64,000 bases of DNA, taken from the NCBI GenBank assembly GCA_003212925.1, contig QCOL01000002.1:1-64000 (forward strand), written 5' to 3'. Of the stretch, positions 21,231-32,705 are shown piece by piece. Under the pieces are notes generated by a model. The model was not told the DNA's origin and made no database searches. It worked only from the letters and a program-made list of their open reading frames with translations. Origin of the DNA: Pelagibacteraceae bacterium AG-430-P08 (GTDB lineage: Bacteria; Pseudomonadota; Alphaproteobacteria; Pelagibacterales; Pelagibacteraceae). Position numbers and translations under genes: made by a program. Position 1 is the stretch's first letter, and each line of letters opens with the position of its first letter.

Positions 21231-23303
21231 ATGTTTAAAGTACACAAAAAGGAAATTGAAGTAGCAGGAAAGAAGTTAAGTTTAGAAACAGGTAAAGTAG
21301 CAAGACAGGCAGACGGCGCAATAATCGCAACATGTGGTGAGACAGTCGTATTAGCAACAGTGGTGGGAGCAAAAAAAGTAAACCCTGATGTGGATTATTT
21401 TCCATTATCTGTAAATTACCAAGAAAAATATTATGCAGCTGGAAAAATCCCAGGTGGATATTTTAAAAGAGAAGCAAGACCAACTGAGAGTGAAACATTA
21501 ATCTCAAGATTAATTGATAGACCAATTAGACCTTTGTTTCCTGACGAATTTAAAAATGAAGTTCAGTTATTACCAACAGTAATTTCATACGATAAAGAAA
21601 ATGAACCAGATATTTTATCAATCACTGCTTCATCAGCAGCATTAGCTATATCAGGAATGCCATTTATGGGTCCGGTAGGAGCTTCAAGAGTTGGTTTTAT
21701 TGACGGTAAATATGTTTTAAACCCATCTAAAGCAGAATTAGAAAAATCAAAATTAGATTTAGTAGTAGCAGGTACTAAGGATGCTGTGCTTATGGTTGAA
21801 TCTGAGGCAAGTGGTTTAACGGAAGAAGAAATGCTAAATGCAGTAAAATTTGGACATGAGGGATTCGTTCCGGTAATTGAGATGATTGAGGAACTTGCAA
21901 AAGAATGTAGAAAGCCTGAGTGGACAGTTGAAAAAAAAGATCTATCTGAAGTTAAGAAAAAAATTGAAGAAACATTTACAGAAGATCTTAAAAAAGCTTT
22001 TGCCACAAAAGACAAACAAGATAGATCAAATCAAATTTCAGAGATTACTGATAAAGCTAAAAAACTTTATGAGGAAAATGAAAATTATTCCGATTTGGAT
22101 GTCAACTCACAGCTTAAAAATTTAGAGAAATCAATTGTAAGAACTGATATTTTAAAAAATAAAAACAGAATTGATGGTAGAGGTTTATCAGATGTAAGAT
22201 CAATTTCCTGTGAAGTTGGTGTTTTACCAAGAGCTCATGGTTCTGCATTGTTTACTAGAGGGGAGACCCAAGCGATTGTAGTTGCAACTTTAGGAACTTC
22301 GGATGACGAACAAAGAATTGAGAGTTTAGATGGATTACAAAGAGAACGATTTATGTTGCACTATAACTTCCCCCCTTTTTCAGTTGGAGAAACTGGAAGA
22401 ATTGGAACAGGTAGAAGAGAAATTGGTCATGGTAAATTAGCTTGGAGAGCAATTAATTCTTCTTTACCAACAAAAGAAGCATTTCCATATACATTTAGAG
22501 TAGTTTCAGAAATTACAGAGTCCAATGGCTCCTCTTCCATGGCTACCGTATGCGGAACATCATTGGCATTAATGGATGCTGGAGTGCCAATCAAAGAGCC
22601 AGTTGCTGGTATTGCAATGGGATTAATCAAAGAGGGTGAAGATTTTACTGTCCTATCAGACATTTTAGGTGATGAGGATCATTTAGGTGATATGGATTTT
22701 AAAGTAGCTGGAACTAAAGATGGAATAACTTCTCTTCAAATGGATATCAAAATTACAGGTATTACATTTGAAATTATGGAGCAGGCATTAAGTCAAGCTA
22801 AAGATGGAAGAGTTCATATTTTAGGTGAAATGAATAAAGCATTGTCAGCTTCACGAGCTGATGTTGGAAAACATACTCCTAAAATGGAAAAAATAAATGT
22901 TGATAAAAAAGATATTGCTGCTGTTATTGGAAAAGGTGGAGCAACAATTAGAGAAATAGTTGAGAAATCTGGTGCCAAAGTTGATGTAAATGATGAGGGA
23001 GTAGTAACTGTTGCGGCTCCAGACGAAGAGTCAAGAAACATTGCAATGCAAATGATTAAAGATATTACAGCAAAAGCTGAACTTAATAAGATTTATTCAG
23101 GCAAGGTTATGAAGATCATGGAGTTCGGCGCATTTGTTAATTTCTTAGGAAAACAAGATGGACTTGTTCATATTTCAGAGTTGGCAGATAAAAGAGTAGC
23201 TAAAGTTAATGATGTTGTTAAAGAGGGCGATGAAGTAAGAGTTAAAGTAATTGGTTTCGATAGAGGTAAAGTTAAATTATCTATAAAACAAGCTGCTGAG
23301 TAG
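21231..23303 (+). CDS. pnp: Polyribonucleotide nucleotidyltransferase
   Basis: Two RNase PH domains, KH and S1 domains. Confidence 0.97.
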   Translation: MFKVHKKEIEVAGKKLSLETGKVARQADGAIIATCGETVVLATVVGAKKVNPDVDYFPLSVNYQEKYYAAGKIPGGYFKREARPTESETLISRLIDRPIRPLFPDEFKNEVQLLPTVISYDKENEPDILSITASSAALAISGMPFMGPVGASRVGFIDGKYVLNPSKAELEKSKLDLVVAGTKDAVLMVESEASGLTEEEMLNAVKFGHEGFVPVIEMIEELAKECRKPEWTVEKKDLSEVKKKIEETFTEDLKKAFATKDKQDRSNQISEITDKAKKLYEENENYSDLDVNSQLKNLEKSIVRTDILKNKNRIDGRGLSDVRSISCEVGVLPRAHGSALFTRGETQAIVVATLGTSDDEQRIESLDGLQRERFMLHYNFPPFSVGETGRIGTGRREIGHGKLAWRAINSSLPTKEAFPYTFRVVSEITESNGSSSMATVCGTSLALMDAGVPIKEPVAGIAMGLIKEGEDFTVLSDILGDEDHLGDMDFKVAGTKDGITSLQMDIKITGITFEIMEQALSQAKDGRVHILGEMNKALSASRADVGKHTPKMEKINVDKKDIAAVIGKGGATIREIVEKSGAKVDVNDEGVVTVAAPDEESRNIAMQMIKDITAKAELNKIYSGKVMKIMEFGAFVNFLGKQDGLVHISELADKRVAKVNDVVKEGDEVRVKVIGFDRGKVKLSIKQAAE

Positions 23304-23313
23304 ATAAAAAATT

Positions 23314-23433
23314 ATGGAGATATTTATTTTTTTAGTTTGTTTAGTATTTGTGATTTATTATCTGTTTAGGCCTACTTCCAAACAGGAAAAAGATCGATTC
23401 AATGATAAAAGTAATTGGCGGGGTGGGTTTTAA
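23314..23433 (+). CDS. Small membrane protein, 39 aa: MEIFIFLVCLVFVIYYLFRPTSKQEKDRFNDKSNWRGGF (not in ORF track)
   Basis: ATG 10 nt after pnp stop; hydrophobic N-terminal helix then charged tail; ends 8 nt before convergent fabI. Confidence 0.6.
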   Translation: MEIFIFLVCLVFVIYYLFRPTSKQEKDRFNDKSNWRGGF

Positions 23434-23441
23434 TAAAAAAT

Positions 23442-24227
23442 TTAACTTATATTTTTAGGATCTGGCATTCCAACCTTATTATATCCGGCATCTACATAGT
23501 GGATTTCACCTGTTACACCATTCGCAAGTTCACTAAGCAAATATAATGCTGAATTTCCAACATCATGGATATCTACATTTCTCTTAAGGAAAGAGTGGTC
23601 TTCATTCCATTTATATAGGAATTTCGCATCTCCAATAGCAGAGGCTGCTAACGTTTTAATAGGTCCCGCGCTTATTGCATTTACTCTCATGCCTTTAGCA
23701 CCCAAATCTCTAGCTAGGTATTTAACACTAGCCTCTAAAGCTGACTTGCAAACACCCATAACATTATAATTTGGAATTGCCTTAGTAGACTCGTAAGTTA
23801 AAGTTAATAAACTTCCACCTTGCTTCATCACCTTTGAAGCTTCTTTTGCGACTTCAGTAAAAGAAAAACACGAAATTAACATACTTCTTAAAAAGTTTTC
23901 TCTAGTAGTATTTAGATATTCACCTGACAATTCTGACTTATCAGAAAAAGCAACTGCATGAACTACAAAATCAATTTCCCCCCATTGAGATTTGATATCT
24001 TCAAATAATTTTACAACTTCTTCTTTTTTTTCAACATCACAACTAAATGTTACTTTTGAATTTAATTTTTCTGCTAAAGGTATTACTCTTTTTTTAAGAG
24101 CGTCACCTAAATATGTAAATGCTAATTCAGCACCTGCTTCAGCTAATTTTTGAGAGATTCCCCAGGCAATAGATCTTTCATTGGCGACACCCATTATCAA
24201 TCCTTTTTTACCTTTCATTAAACTCAT
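23442..24227 (-). CDS. fabI: Enoyl-ACP reductase (NADH)
   Basis: GKKGLIMGVANERSIAWGISQKLAEAGAEL. Confidence 0.95.
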   Translation of the reverse strand: MSLMKGKKGLIMGVANERSIAWGISQKLAEAGAELAFTYLGDALKKRVIPLAEKLNSKVTFSCDVEKKEEVVKLFEDIKSQWGEIDFVVHAVAFSDKSELSGEYLNTTRENFLRSMLISCFSFTEVAKEASKVMKQGGSLLTLTYESTKAIPNYNVMGVCKSALEASVKYLARDLGAKGMRVNAISAGPIKTLAASAIGDAKFLYKWNEDHSFLKRNVDIHDVGNSALYLLSELANGVTGEIHYVDAGYNKVGMPDPKNIS

Positions 24228-24229
24228 AA

Positions 24230-25441
24230 TTAAATCTTTTCAAAAATTAAAGCAGCATTAGTCCCACCAAAACCAAAACTATTTGACATAACTGTGTTTA
24301 AAGTTGTTCCAGTTTCTGTTTCTGCAACTATTGGGAATTTTTTAGCTTCCTCATCCATCTCGTTTATATTAGCTGAGCCAGCAATGAAATTATTTTTCAT
24401 CATAATCAAACAATAAATAGCCTCATGAACAGAAGCGGCGCCCAACGGATGACCTGATAAAGATTTTGTTGAACTTATTTTTGGAATATTGTCTCCAAAA
24501 GTATTTTTGACTGCATTTAGTTCTGTAATATCTCCGACCGGTGTAGATGTCCCATGGGTATTTATATAATCAATTTTATTTTTTGCTGTAGCCATTGCCA
24601 TATGCATACATCTTACAGCTCCTTCACCTGATGGTGCTACCATATCATATCCATCGGAGGTAGCTCCGTAACCGGTTAATTCTGAGTAAATTTTAGCTCC
24701 TCTAGCTTTAGCGTGTTCATATTCTTCAAGCACCAAAACCCCACCACCGCCAGCTATTACAAATCCGTCTCTAGTTTTGTCATAGGCTCTTGAAGCCTTT
24801 TCTGGTGTATCATTATATTTTGATGATAAAGCAGTCATAGCATCAAACATAGCAGTCATTGCCCAATGAATTTCTTCACTACCACCAGCAAATACAACAT
24901 CTTGTTTGCCCATTTGAATTAATTCCATAGAGTTTCCAATACAGTGTCCACTAGTTGCACAAGCAGAACTCATTGTGTAGTTTATTCCTTTAATTTTAAA
25001 AGGCACTGCAAGTGTTGCAGAAGCAGTACTAGCCATTGTTCTTGGAACAATAAATGGGCCCATTAATTTTGGAGTTTTAGCCCTAGTTTTATCTGCAGCC
25101 AAAATTACATTTTCGATAGAAGGACCTCCCGAACCCATTACAATTCCAGTTTTGAAATTACTAACCTCGTTTTCCTCTAAACCTGAGTCCTTAATTGCCT
25201 CTTTCATTGCAATATAATTATAAGCTGAGCCCGAACCCATAAATCTTATAGTTTTTCTATCAACATGATCTTCGAGTTTAATGTTAGGTTTTCCATGAAC
25301 GTGGCTTTTAAGATTATGTTCTTTATATTCTTCAGCAAAAGTAATTCCTGATTTTGAGTTTAAAAGAGATTGGTGGACTTCTTCTTGATTATTACCCAAA
25401 CAAGAAACAATACCTAATCCTGTAATTACCACTCTTCTCAT
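24230..25441 (-). CDS. fabB: Beta-ketoacyl-ACP synthase I
   Basis: [40 protein letters not shown]. Confidence 0.95.
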   Translation of the reverse strand: MRRVVITGLGIVSCLGNNQEEVHQSLLNSKSGITFAEEYKEHNLKSHVHGKPNIKLEDHVDRKTIRFMGSGSAYNYIAMKEAIKDSGLEENEVSNFKTGIVMGSGGPSIENVILAADKTRAKTPKLMGPFIVPRTMASTASATLAVPFKIKGINYTMSSACATSGHCIGNSMELIQMGKQDVVFAGGSEEIHWAMTAMFDAMTALSSKYNDTPEKASRAYDKTRDGFVIAGGGGVLVLEEYEHAKARGAKIYSELTGYGATSDGYDMVAPSGEGAVRCMHMAMATAKNKIDYINTHGTSTPVGDITELNAVKNTFGDNIPKISSTKSLSGHPLGAASVHEAIYCLIMMKNNFIAGSANINEMDEEAKKFPIVAETETGTTLNTVMSNSFGFGGTNAALIFEKI

Positions 25442-25941
25442 TATTTAAATAATCCTACTTTTAAACTATCTGCTGAATAAATTTTTTTTCCATCAGCCAA
25501 TACCACTCCATTAGCTAGACCAACAGTTGTTCCACCTGGAGACATAATTTTTTTCATATCAATTTCATACGTTACCAGTTTAATGTTTTGTAATACTTCG
25601 CCTGTGAACTTTACCGTTCCAACTCCTAATGCCCTTCCTTTTCCAGGATTTCCTATCCAGCCTAGATAAAACCCAACTAATTGCCACATAGCATCTAATC
25701 CTAAACATCCTGGCATAACAGGATCTTCTTTAAAGTGACAATCAAAAAACCAAAGATCATTTTTAATATCTAACTCAGCTTTTAATAAACCTTTTTTAAA
25801 AGCTCCCTTGTCGTCATTTATTTCTGTAATTCTATCAAACATAAGCATTGGTGGAAGAGGTAATTTGGCGTTACCAGGACCAAATAGTTTCCCTTCACCG
25901 CAATTTATTAGTTCATCGTATGAGTAAGAGTTTTTTTTCAT
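25441..25941 (-). CDS. fabA: 3-hydroxydecanoyl-ACP dehydratase/isomerase
   Basis: [37 protein letters not shown]. Confidence 0.96.
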   Translation of the reverse strand: MKKNSYSYDELINCGEGKLFGPGNAKLPLPPMLMFDRITEINDDKGAFKKGLLKAELDIKNDLWFFDCHFKEDPVMPGCLGLDAMWQLVGFYLGWIGNPGKGRALGVGTVKFTGEVLQNIKLVTYEIDMKKIMSPGGTTVGLANGVVLADGKKIYSADSLKVGLFK

Positions 25942-26000
25942 AAAATTGAATACTCTTATTTACTTGATTTTATAACTATATAATATAATTATAATGCTTG

Positions 26001-26017
26001 TTTAGAATAATTTTAAC
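26001..26017. promoter_or_regulatory. Irr-box (ICE)-like site upstream of irr
   Basis: TTTAGAA-TAA-TTTTAAC, resembles TTTAGAA-N3-TTCTAAA dyad with two mismatches in second half. Confidence 0.4.
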
Positions 26018-26035
26018 TAACAATTTGCTTAAAAA

Positions 26036-26434
26036 GTGAAATATATAGATAAATTAAGAAATTCTGGATTAAGACCCACCAAACAAAGGCTTCAGATATG
26101 CGAGGTTCTGTTTAATACTGAAAGAACATTTCATTTTACAATAAATGAGTTAGAGCAAAAAATTAAAGATAAAATAGATAACAAAATATCTTTAGCAACA
26201 ATCTATAATACAGTTCATGCTTTTGAAAAAAAAGGATATTTAAAGCAAATCCCTGTAAATTCAAACCAAACTTATTTTGACACAAACATCACTGATCATC
26301 ATCATTTTTATAATTTGAAAGATGGAAAGTTGATTGACCTAGAAAACTCCGATGTAGGACCTATAAACATTAAAAGAAAAATTGATGGGAAGAAAATCAA
26401 ATCCATTGAAGTTCTTGTCAAACTCGAAGATTAA
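26036..26434 (+). CDS. irr: Fur-family iron response regulator Irr (GTG start)
   Basis: Fur fold; TDHHHFYNLKDGKLIDL; divergent from fabA-fabB as in alphaproteobacteria. Confidence 0.88.
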   Translation: MKYIDKLRNSGLRPTKQRLQICEVLFNTERTFHFTINELEQKIKDKIDNKISLATIYNTVHAFEKKGYLKQIPVNSNQTYFDTNITDHHHFYNLKDGKLIDLENSDVGPINIKRKIDGKKIKSIEVLVKLED

Positions 26435-26467
26435 TTTATCAATTTATTAAGCGTCATTATTAACCAA

Positions 26468-26496
26468 TTGACAGCTATTTAGAACCATTATAAAGT
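26468..26496 (+). promoter_or_regulatory. katG promoter with Irr-box-like dyad in spacer
   Basis: TTGACA (26468-26473), 17-bp spacer, TAAAGT (26491-26496); TTTAGAA-CCA-TTATAAA dyad at 26478-26494. Confidence 0.5.
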
Positions 26497-26532
26497 GGAA
26501 TTCATACCAAATTAAACATGGGGATAGAATAA

Positions 26533-28682
<2,150 letters not shown>

Positions 28683-28705
28683 ATTTGAAAAAAAGATAAA
28701 GTTAT

Positions 28706-29302
28706 ATGGCAACAGCAAATTTTGAGGATTTTTACGAAGTTCCGAATCTAAATTTTGATATTTCAAAGTTAAAAGATGACTTAGATAAAATTTTGAAATT
28801 AAAAAAATTTAATACACCAGGTGTTACACATTTTGGTGCAATTCCATTAAACCAAATTCCAAACGATAAGAGCTCGATTGAAGGGAATAATATTAGAGGA
28901 AAATATTGGACAATTGCAGATGAAACTGGAAAAGAGGTTTCAAGAGATGTTGAAATAGATGAGTCTAAATATACACAATTAATACCCGAATTTGAAAATA
29001 CATACTTTGCAGAAGTTTACAAAGTTCTAAGCAAGAGATTTAAGTTGGGAAGGGTAAGGCTTTTATTAAAAGAGCCCAGATCAACTTTGAGTTGGCATAA
29101 AGATCCAGAATGCAGACTTCATGTGCCTATAATAACAAACAAAGGGTGTTCAATGGTCATAGAAAATGTTGCTAAACATTTACCTGCAGATGGGAAAGTT
29201 TGGATTACAAACAACACAAAATATCATAATTTTTTTAATGGAGGTGAACAGGCTAGAATACATCTAGTAGCATGTGTTCTTGAAAGTCCTTTCAAAAGCT
29301 GA
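28706..29302 (+). CDS. Aspartyl/asparaginyl beta-hydroxylase-like Fe(II)/2OG oxygenase
   Basis: WHKDPECRLHVPI (HxD), YHNFFNGGEQARIHLV distal H/R. Confidence 0.7.
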   Translation: MATANFEDFYEVPNLNFDISKLKDDLDKILKLKKFNTPGVTHFGAIPLNQIPNDKSSIEGNNIRGKYWTIADETGKEVSRDVEIDESKYTQLIPEFENTYFAEVYKVLSKRFKLGRVRLLLKEPRSTLSWHKDPECRLHVPIITNKGCSMVIENVAKHLPADGKVWITNNTKYHNFFNGGEQARIHLVACVLESPFKS

Positions 29303-29541
29303 TGGAAATAACCAAAGGTATTTTTCAAGCATCTCAAAATATTTATCAAAATAATAAAGGCTCTTTAATTAGAACTGTAGTTTATACAATTGGACACTTT
29401 GCAATAGCTATTACAGTTTTAATGATAGTAGCAGATGTTTCTTTTAAGATTGCTCTAACCGATGCCATTGTTGAACCAGTTGCAAATTCAATTTGGTATT
29501 TTATTTTAGATAAATGGTGGACAAGTAAGTCAAAAAAATAA
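29302..29541 (+). CDS. DUF2061-like small membrane protein
   Basis: SLIRTVVYTIGHFAIAITVLMIVADVSFKIALTDAIVEPVANSIWYFILDKWW; stop/start overlap with preceding gene. Confidence 0.7.
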   Translation: MEITKGIFQASQNIYQNNKGSLIRTVVYTIGHFAIAITVLMIVADVSFKIALTDAIVEPVANSIWYFILDKWWTSKSKK

Positions 29542-29660
29542 GAAGATTAAATACTTTTAAAAAAAAGCAATTAGTAATCATTCTCAAAAAAATTATGCTA
29601 ATAATAATCATTCGCATGAATAACAATTGAAATAAGTTTATTTATGATTATTTTTTTCTT

Positions 29661-29840
29661 ATGCAAACAGAAAATTATAATTGTAAAAAATGTGGACTAA
29701 CAATTTCTTCAACTTGCTCAAAGTGTGATAAAATTGTTGACGTTGAAGTCCTTGATGATGGTTGTATTGTTCAGAAAACAAAATGTTTAGACTGCGCAAA
29801 TGCTCCAGTAATTAAGGATGTTTGTGAGCAACAAAAATAG
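29661..29840 (+). CDS. 59-aa Cys-rich zinc-ribbon-like protein: MQTENYNCKKCGLTISSTCSKCDKIVDVEVLDDGCIVQKTKCLDCANAPVIKDVCEQQK (not in ORF track)
   Basis: ATG..TAG 180 nt; CKKC, CSKC and CLDC pairs; stands alone between flanking genes. Confidence 0.65.
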   Translation: MQTENYNCKKCGLTISSTCSKCDKIVDVEVLDDGCIVQKTKCLDCANAPVIKDVCEQQK

Positions 29841-29871
29841 TTTACGATAAAATTAAATAAGATTTATAGGA

Positions 29872-30312
29872 TTAGTTAAGTCCCCAAGAATTTTCTATTT
29901 TGACCCAGCCTTTAAAATTATCAGTTTTTATCTTACACCAATTATTTTTACAATTTTGAATCAACAAAACTCTACCCTTTTCTATTTTTGCTAAAGGCTT
30001 TGAAAAATTTGTTGGTTTACTAAATAAGATTTTATCTGTTTTAGGTATAATGGAATTTACTTTTTTGAGTTGAGAGACGTGTATCCATCCGCTATTATTT
30101 TTGAGATCAATAATCCTCCTAAAATTTTCTTTCTTATCAATCTGCTTTATAGGTAAATTAATTTTATTATAAATAAATTTAATAGGATACTCAAATCCTG
30201 GACCATATCTAACATTAACTTTACTTTTTTTTAATGAGAGAAAAGTGTCATCTGCAAAAACGTTAAATGGAAAAAAAAACAAGATTAAAATTAAAAAATT
30301 TAATTGTTTCAT
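29872..30312 (-). CDS. Secreted bacterial SH3-domain protein
   Basis: Signal peptide, KKSKVNVRYGPGFEYPIKFIYNK, SGWIHVSQL, KGWVKIENSWG. Confidence 0.8.
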   Translation of the reverse strand: MKQLNFLILILFFFPFNVFADDTFLSLKKSKVNVRYGPGFEYPIKFIYNKINLPIKQIDKKENFRRIIDLKNNSGWIHVSQLKKVNSIIPKTDKILFSKPTNFSKPLAKIEKGRVLLIQNCKNNWCKIKTDNFKGWVKIENSWGLN

Positions 30313-30326
30313 TATTTAGTGACACC

Positions 30327-31064
30327 CTATTTCTTATTAAATTTAACTTTTCTAAAATTAAGATTTAAAAGATCTATAATTAATATTTGATTTTTCAAGT
30401 TTCGCCCAATTTTTACAATCATTTTCAAAGCTTCATTTGCTTGGGTTGTACCAACAATTGATGCAGTTGTGCCTAAAACTCCCTCAAATTCACAATTTAG
30501 GTCATCATCTAAAATCTCAGTTTCCTGGTAGAAACTTTTTAAAGAAGCTGTTTTTTTATCATTAAAATCAAATGTAAATACATGACCATCAAATTTACTA
30601 ATTGCTCCTGTTATTAATTTTTTTTTTAATTTTTTACAATAATCATTTATTAAAAATTTAGTTTTAAAATTATCTGTCCCATCGATTATAATTTCATAAT
30701 TTTTAATAATATTTTTGATATTATTCCTATCGAGTCGTGATTTGTAAGTTTTAATTTTGGTAGATGGATTTATTTCTCTTAGTTTTTTTGCAGCTACACT
30801 AACTTTTGATTTTTTAATATCTTTAGAAGTAAATAAGCTTTGTCTATGAATATTAGAAAGATTTACGATATCGTTATCAATAAGACCAATATACCCAATA
30901 CCAGCTCTTACTAGATTTTCTGCAGCAGGACAACCTAAACCTCCAATACCAACGATTAAAATTTTAGAGGATAAAATTTTTTTTTGACCTTTCGCACCTA
31001 TATTTTTTAAAACTAATTGTCTTGAGAATCTTTCAATTTGAGATTTGTTAAGACTTTCTCTCAT
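30327..31064 (-). CDS. ThiF/MoeB/HesA family adenylyltransferase
   Basis: ERFSRQLVLKNIGAKGQKKILSSKILIVGIGGLGCPAAENLVRAGIG. Confidence 0.9.
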   Translation of the reverse strand: MRESLNKSQIERFSRQLVLKNIGAKGQKKILSSKILIVGIGGLGCPAAENLVRAGIGYIGLIDNDIVNLSNIHRQSLFTSKDIKKSKVSVAAKKLREINPSTKIKTYKSRLDRNNIKNIIKNYEIIIDGTDNFKTKFLINDYCKKLKKKLITGAISKFDGHVFTFDFNDKKTASLKSFYQETEILDDDLNCEFEGVLGTTASIVGTTQANEALKMIVKIGRNLKNQILIIDLLNLNFRKVKFNKK

Positions 31065-31498
31065 TTACCAGTTGAACCAAACCCCCCTGTCCCCCTTACT
31101 GACTCAGGAAGTTTATCCTTTTCTTCTAAATCCATTTTTATAACCGGAGTTAAAATCATTTGTGCAATTCTATCGTTATTATTGATCTTAAAGTTTTTGT
31201 TACCATGATTAAATAAAATAACTTTTATTTCTCCTCTATAATCACTGTCAATTGTACCAGGTGTATTTAAAACACTGATATTATTTTTTGCCGCTAATCC
31301 TGATCTTGGTCTAATTTGAATTTCATATTCCTTTGGGAATGCAACTGATAATCCAGTTGGTATTAGGCATGACTCTCCTGGCTTTAATTCAATTGATTTA
31401 TCTATATATGCCATTAGGTCCATACCAGATGCACCATTAGTTTTATATGATGGTAATTTTACAGAAGGTTTTAATTTTTTTACTAAAACTTTAATCAT
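31061..31498 (-). CDS. dut: dUTP diphosphatase
   Basis: NGASGMDLMAYI, PRSGLAAKNNISVLNTPGTIDSDYRGEIKV, GTGGFGSTGK. Confidence 0.97.
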   Translation of the reverse strand: MIKVLVKKLKPSVKLPSYKTNGASGMDLMAYIDKSIELKPGESCLIPTGLSVAFPKEYEIQIRPRSGLAAKNNISVLNTPGTIDSDYRGEIKVILFNHGNKNFKINNNDRIAQMILTPVIKMDLEEKDKLPESVRGTGGFGSTGK

Positions 31499-32697
31499 CA
31501 GTTTAAATGATTAATGATTTTTTCAACTAATTCATCTGAAATTTCTGATTTAGATTTATATTTAAGTCTCTCTATTTTTTTATCTTTATAAAGAATTGAT
31601 ACCTCATTAAAATCTGAGTCAAAACCAATTGATTTATTTGATACATCATTTGCAACTATCCAGTCACAGTTTTTTTCACTTAATTTTTTATAAGCATAGT
31701 TTTCTAAATCATTTGTTTCAGCTGCAAAGCCCACCACAAGTTCTGGTCTTAAGGAGTTATGATTAGAGATACAATCAAGAATATCTACATTTTTCTCTAA
31801 TTCTAAACTAATTTCATCCTGTTTCTTTATTTTTGTTCTAGAAGCCTCTTTCACTTTATAGTCACACACTGCAGCGGAAAATATTGCAACATCAGCTGGC
31901 AAACTTTTAAGTGTCGATTGAAACATTTCTTCAGCAGTTTCAACCTTGATCAAATTGATATTATTATTTATTTCTAAATTTGTTGGTCCTGAAATTAAAG
32001 TTGTTTCAAAACCCTTTTTTGATAATGATTTTGCAATTTCATATCCTTGTTTACCACTTGATTTATTAGATATATATCTTACCGGATCAATGTACTCTTT
32101 TGTTGGTCCCGCGGTCACAATTGCCTTGAATTTATTTTTTTGTTTTAAACTTTTTAAATAAATTTTAAGCTTATTTATTATCTCTTTTGGTTCTGACATT
32201 TTACCTTCACCATATTCTCCACATGCCATATCTCCAATTTCAGGGCCAATTAATTCATAGTTATAAGTTTTAAGTTTTGTAATACTTTGTTTAGTAGATT
32301 GATGTTCCCACATTCTTACATTCATTGCAGGAGCAATAAAAATTTTTTTATTTGATGCAAGAGCAACAGTTGAAGCTAAATCGTCTGAATTTCCATTAGC
32401 AAGTTTTGATATTGTATTTGCTGTTGCAGGTGCAATTAAAATAAGGTCTGCCCATCTTGAAAGACTAATGTGATCCATTTCTACTTCATTTTCTATACTA
32501 AAAAGATCCTGATAAACTTTAGATTGAGATAATGAAGTAATTGAAAGAGGTGTTACAAATTCAGCACCACTTTTAGTGAGAATTGTTTTAATAATTACAC
32601 CATCCTTTTTTAAAAGTCTGATTAATTCAAGACTTTTATATGCAGCTATACCTCCACAAATTATTAGTAAGATTTTTTTATTGTTCAAGTTACTCAT
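31498..32697 (-). CDS. coaBC: Phosphopantothenoylcysteine decarboxylase/phosphopantothenate-cysteine ligase
   Basis: KKILLIICGGIAAYKSLELIRLL, PAMNVRMW, VTAGPTKEYIDPVRYISNKSSGKQG. Confidence 0.96.
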   Translation of the reverse strand: MSNLNNKKILLIICGGIAAYKSLELIRLLKKDGVIIKTILTKSGAEFVTPLSITSLSQSKVYQDLFSIENEVEMDHISLSRWADLILIAPATANTISKLANGNSDDLASTVALASNKKIFIAPAMNVRMWEHQSTKQSITKLKTYNYELIGPEIGDMACGEYGEGKMSEPKEIINKLKIYLKSLKQKNKFKAIVTAGPTKEYIDPVRYISNKSSGKQGYEIAKSLSKKGFETTLISGPTNLEINNNINLIKVETAEEMFQSTLKSLPADVAIFSAAVCDYKVKEASRTKIKKQDEISLELEKNVDILDCISNHNSLRPELVVGFAAETNDLENYAYKKLSEKNCDWIVANDVSNKSIGFDSDFNEVSILYKDKKIERLKYKSKSEISDELVEKIINHLN

Positions 32698-32705
32698 GAA
32701 GTGAA

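Noticed and set aside
21563-22015. 150-aa minus-strand ORF inside pnp (and 22427..22663, 22814..23041, 57062..57433)
   Set aside because: Antisense shadow ORFs of well-conserved genes
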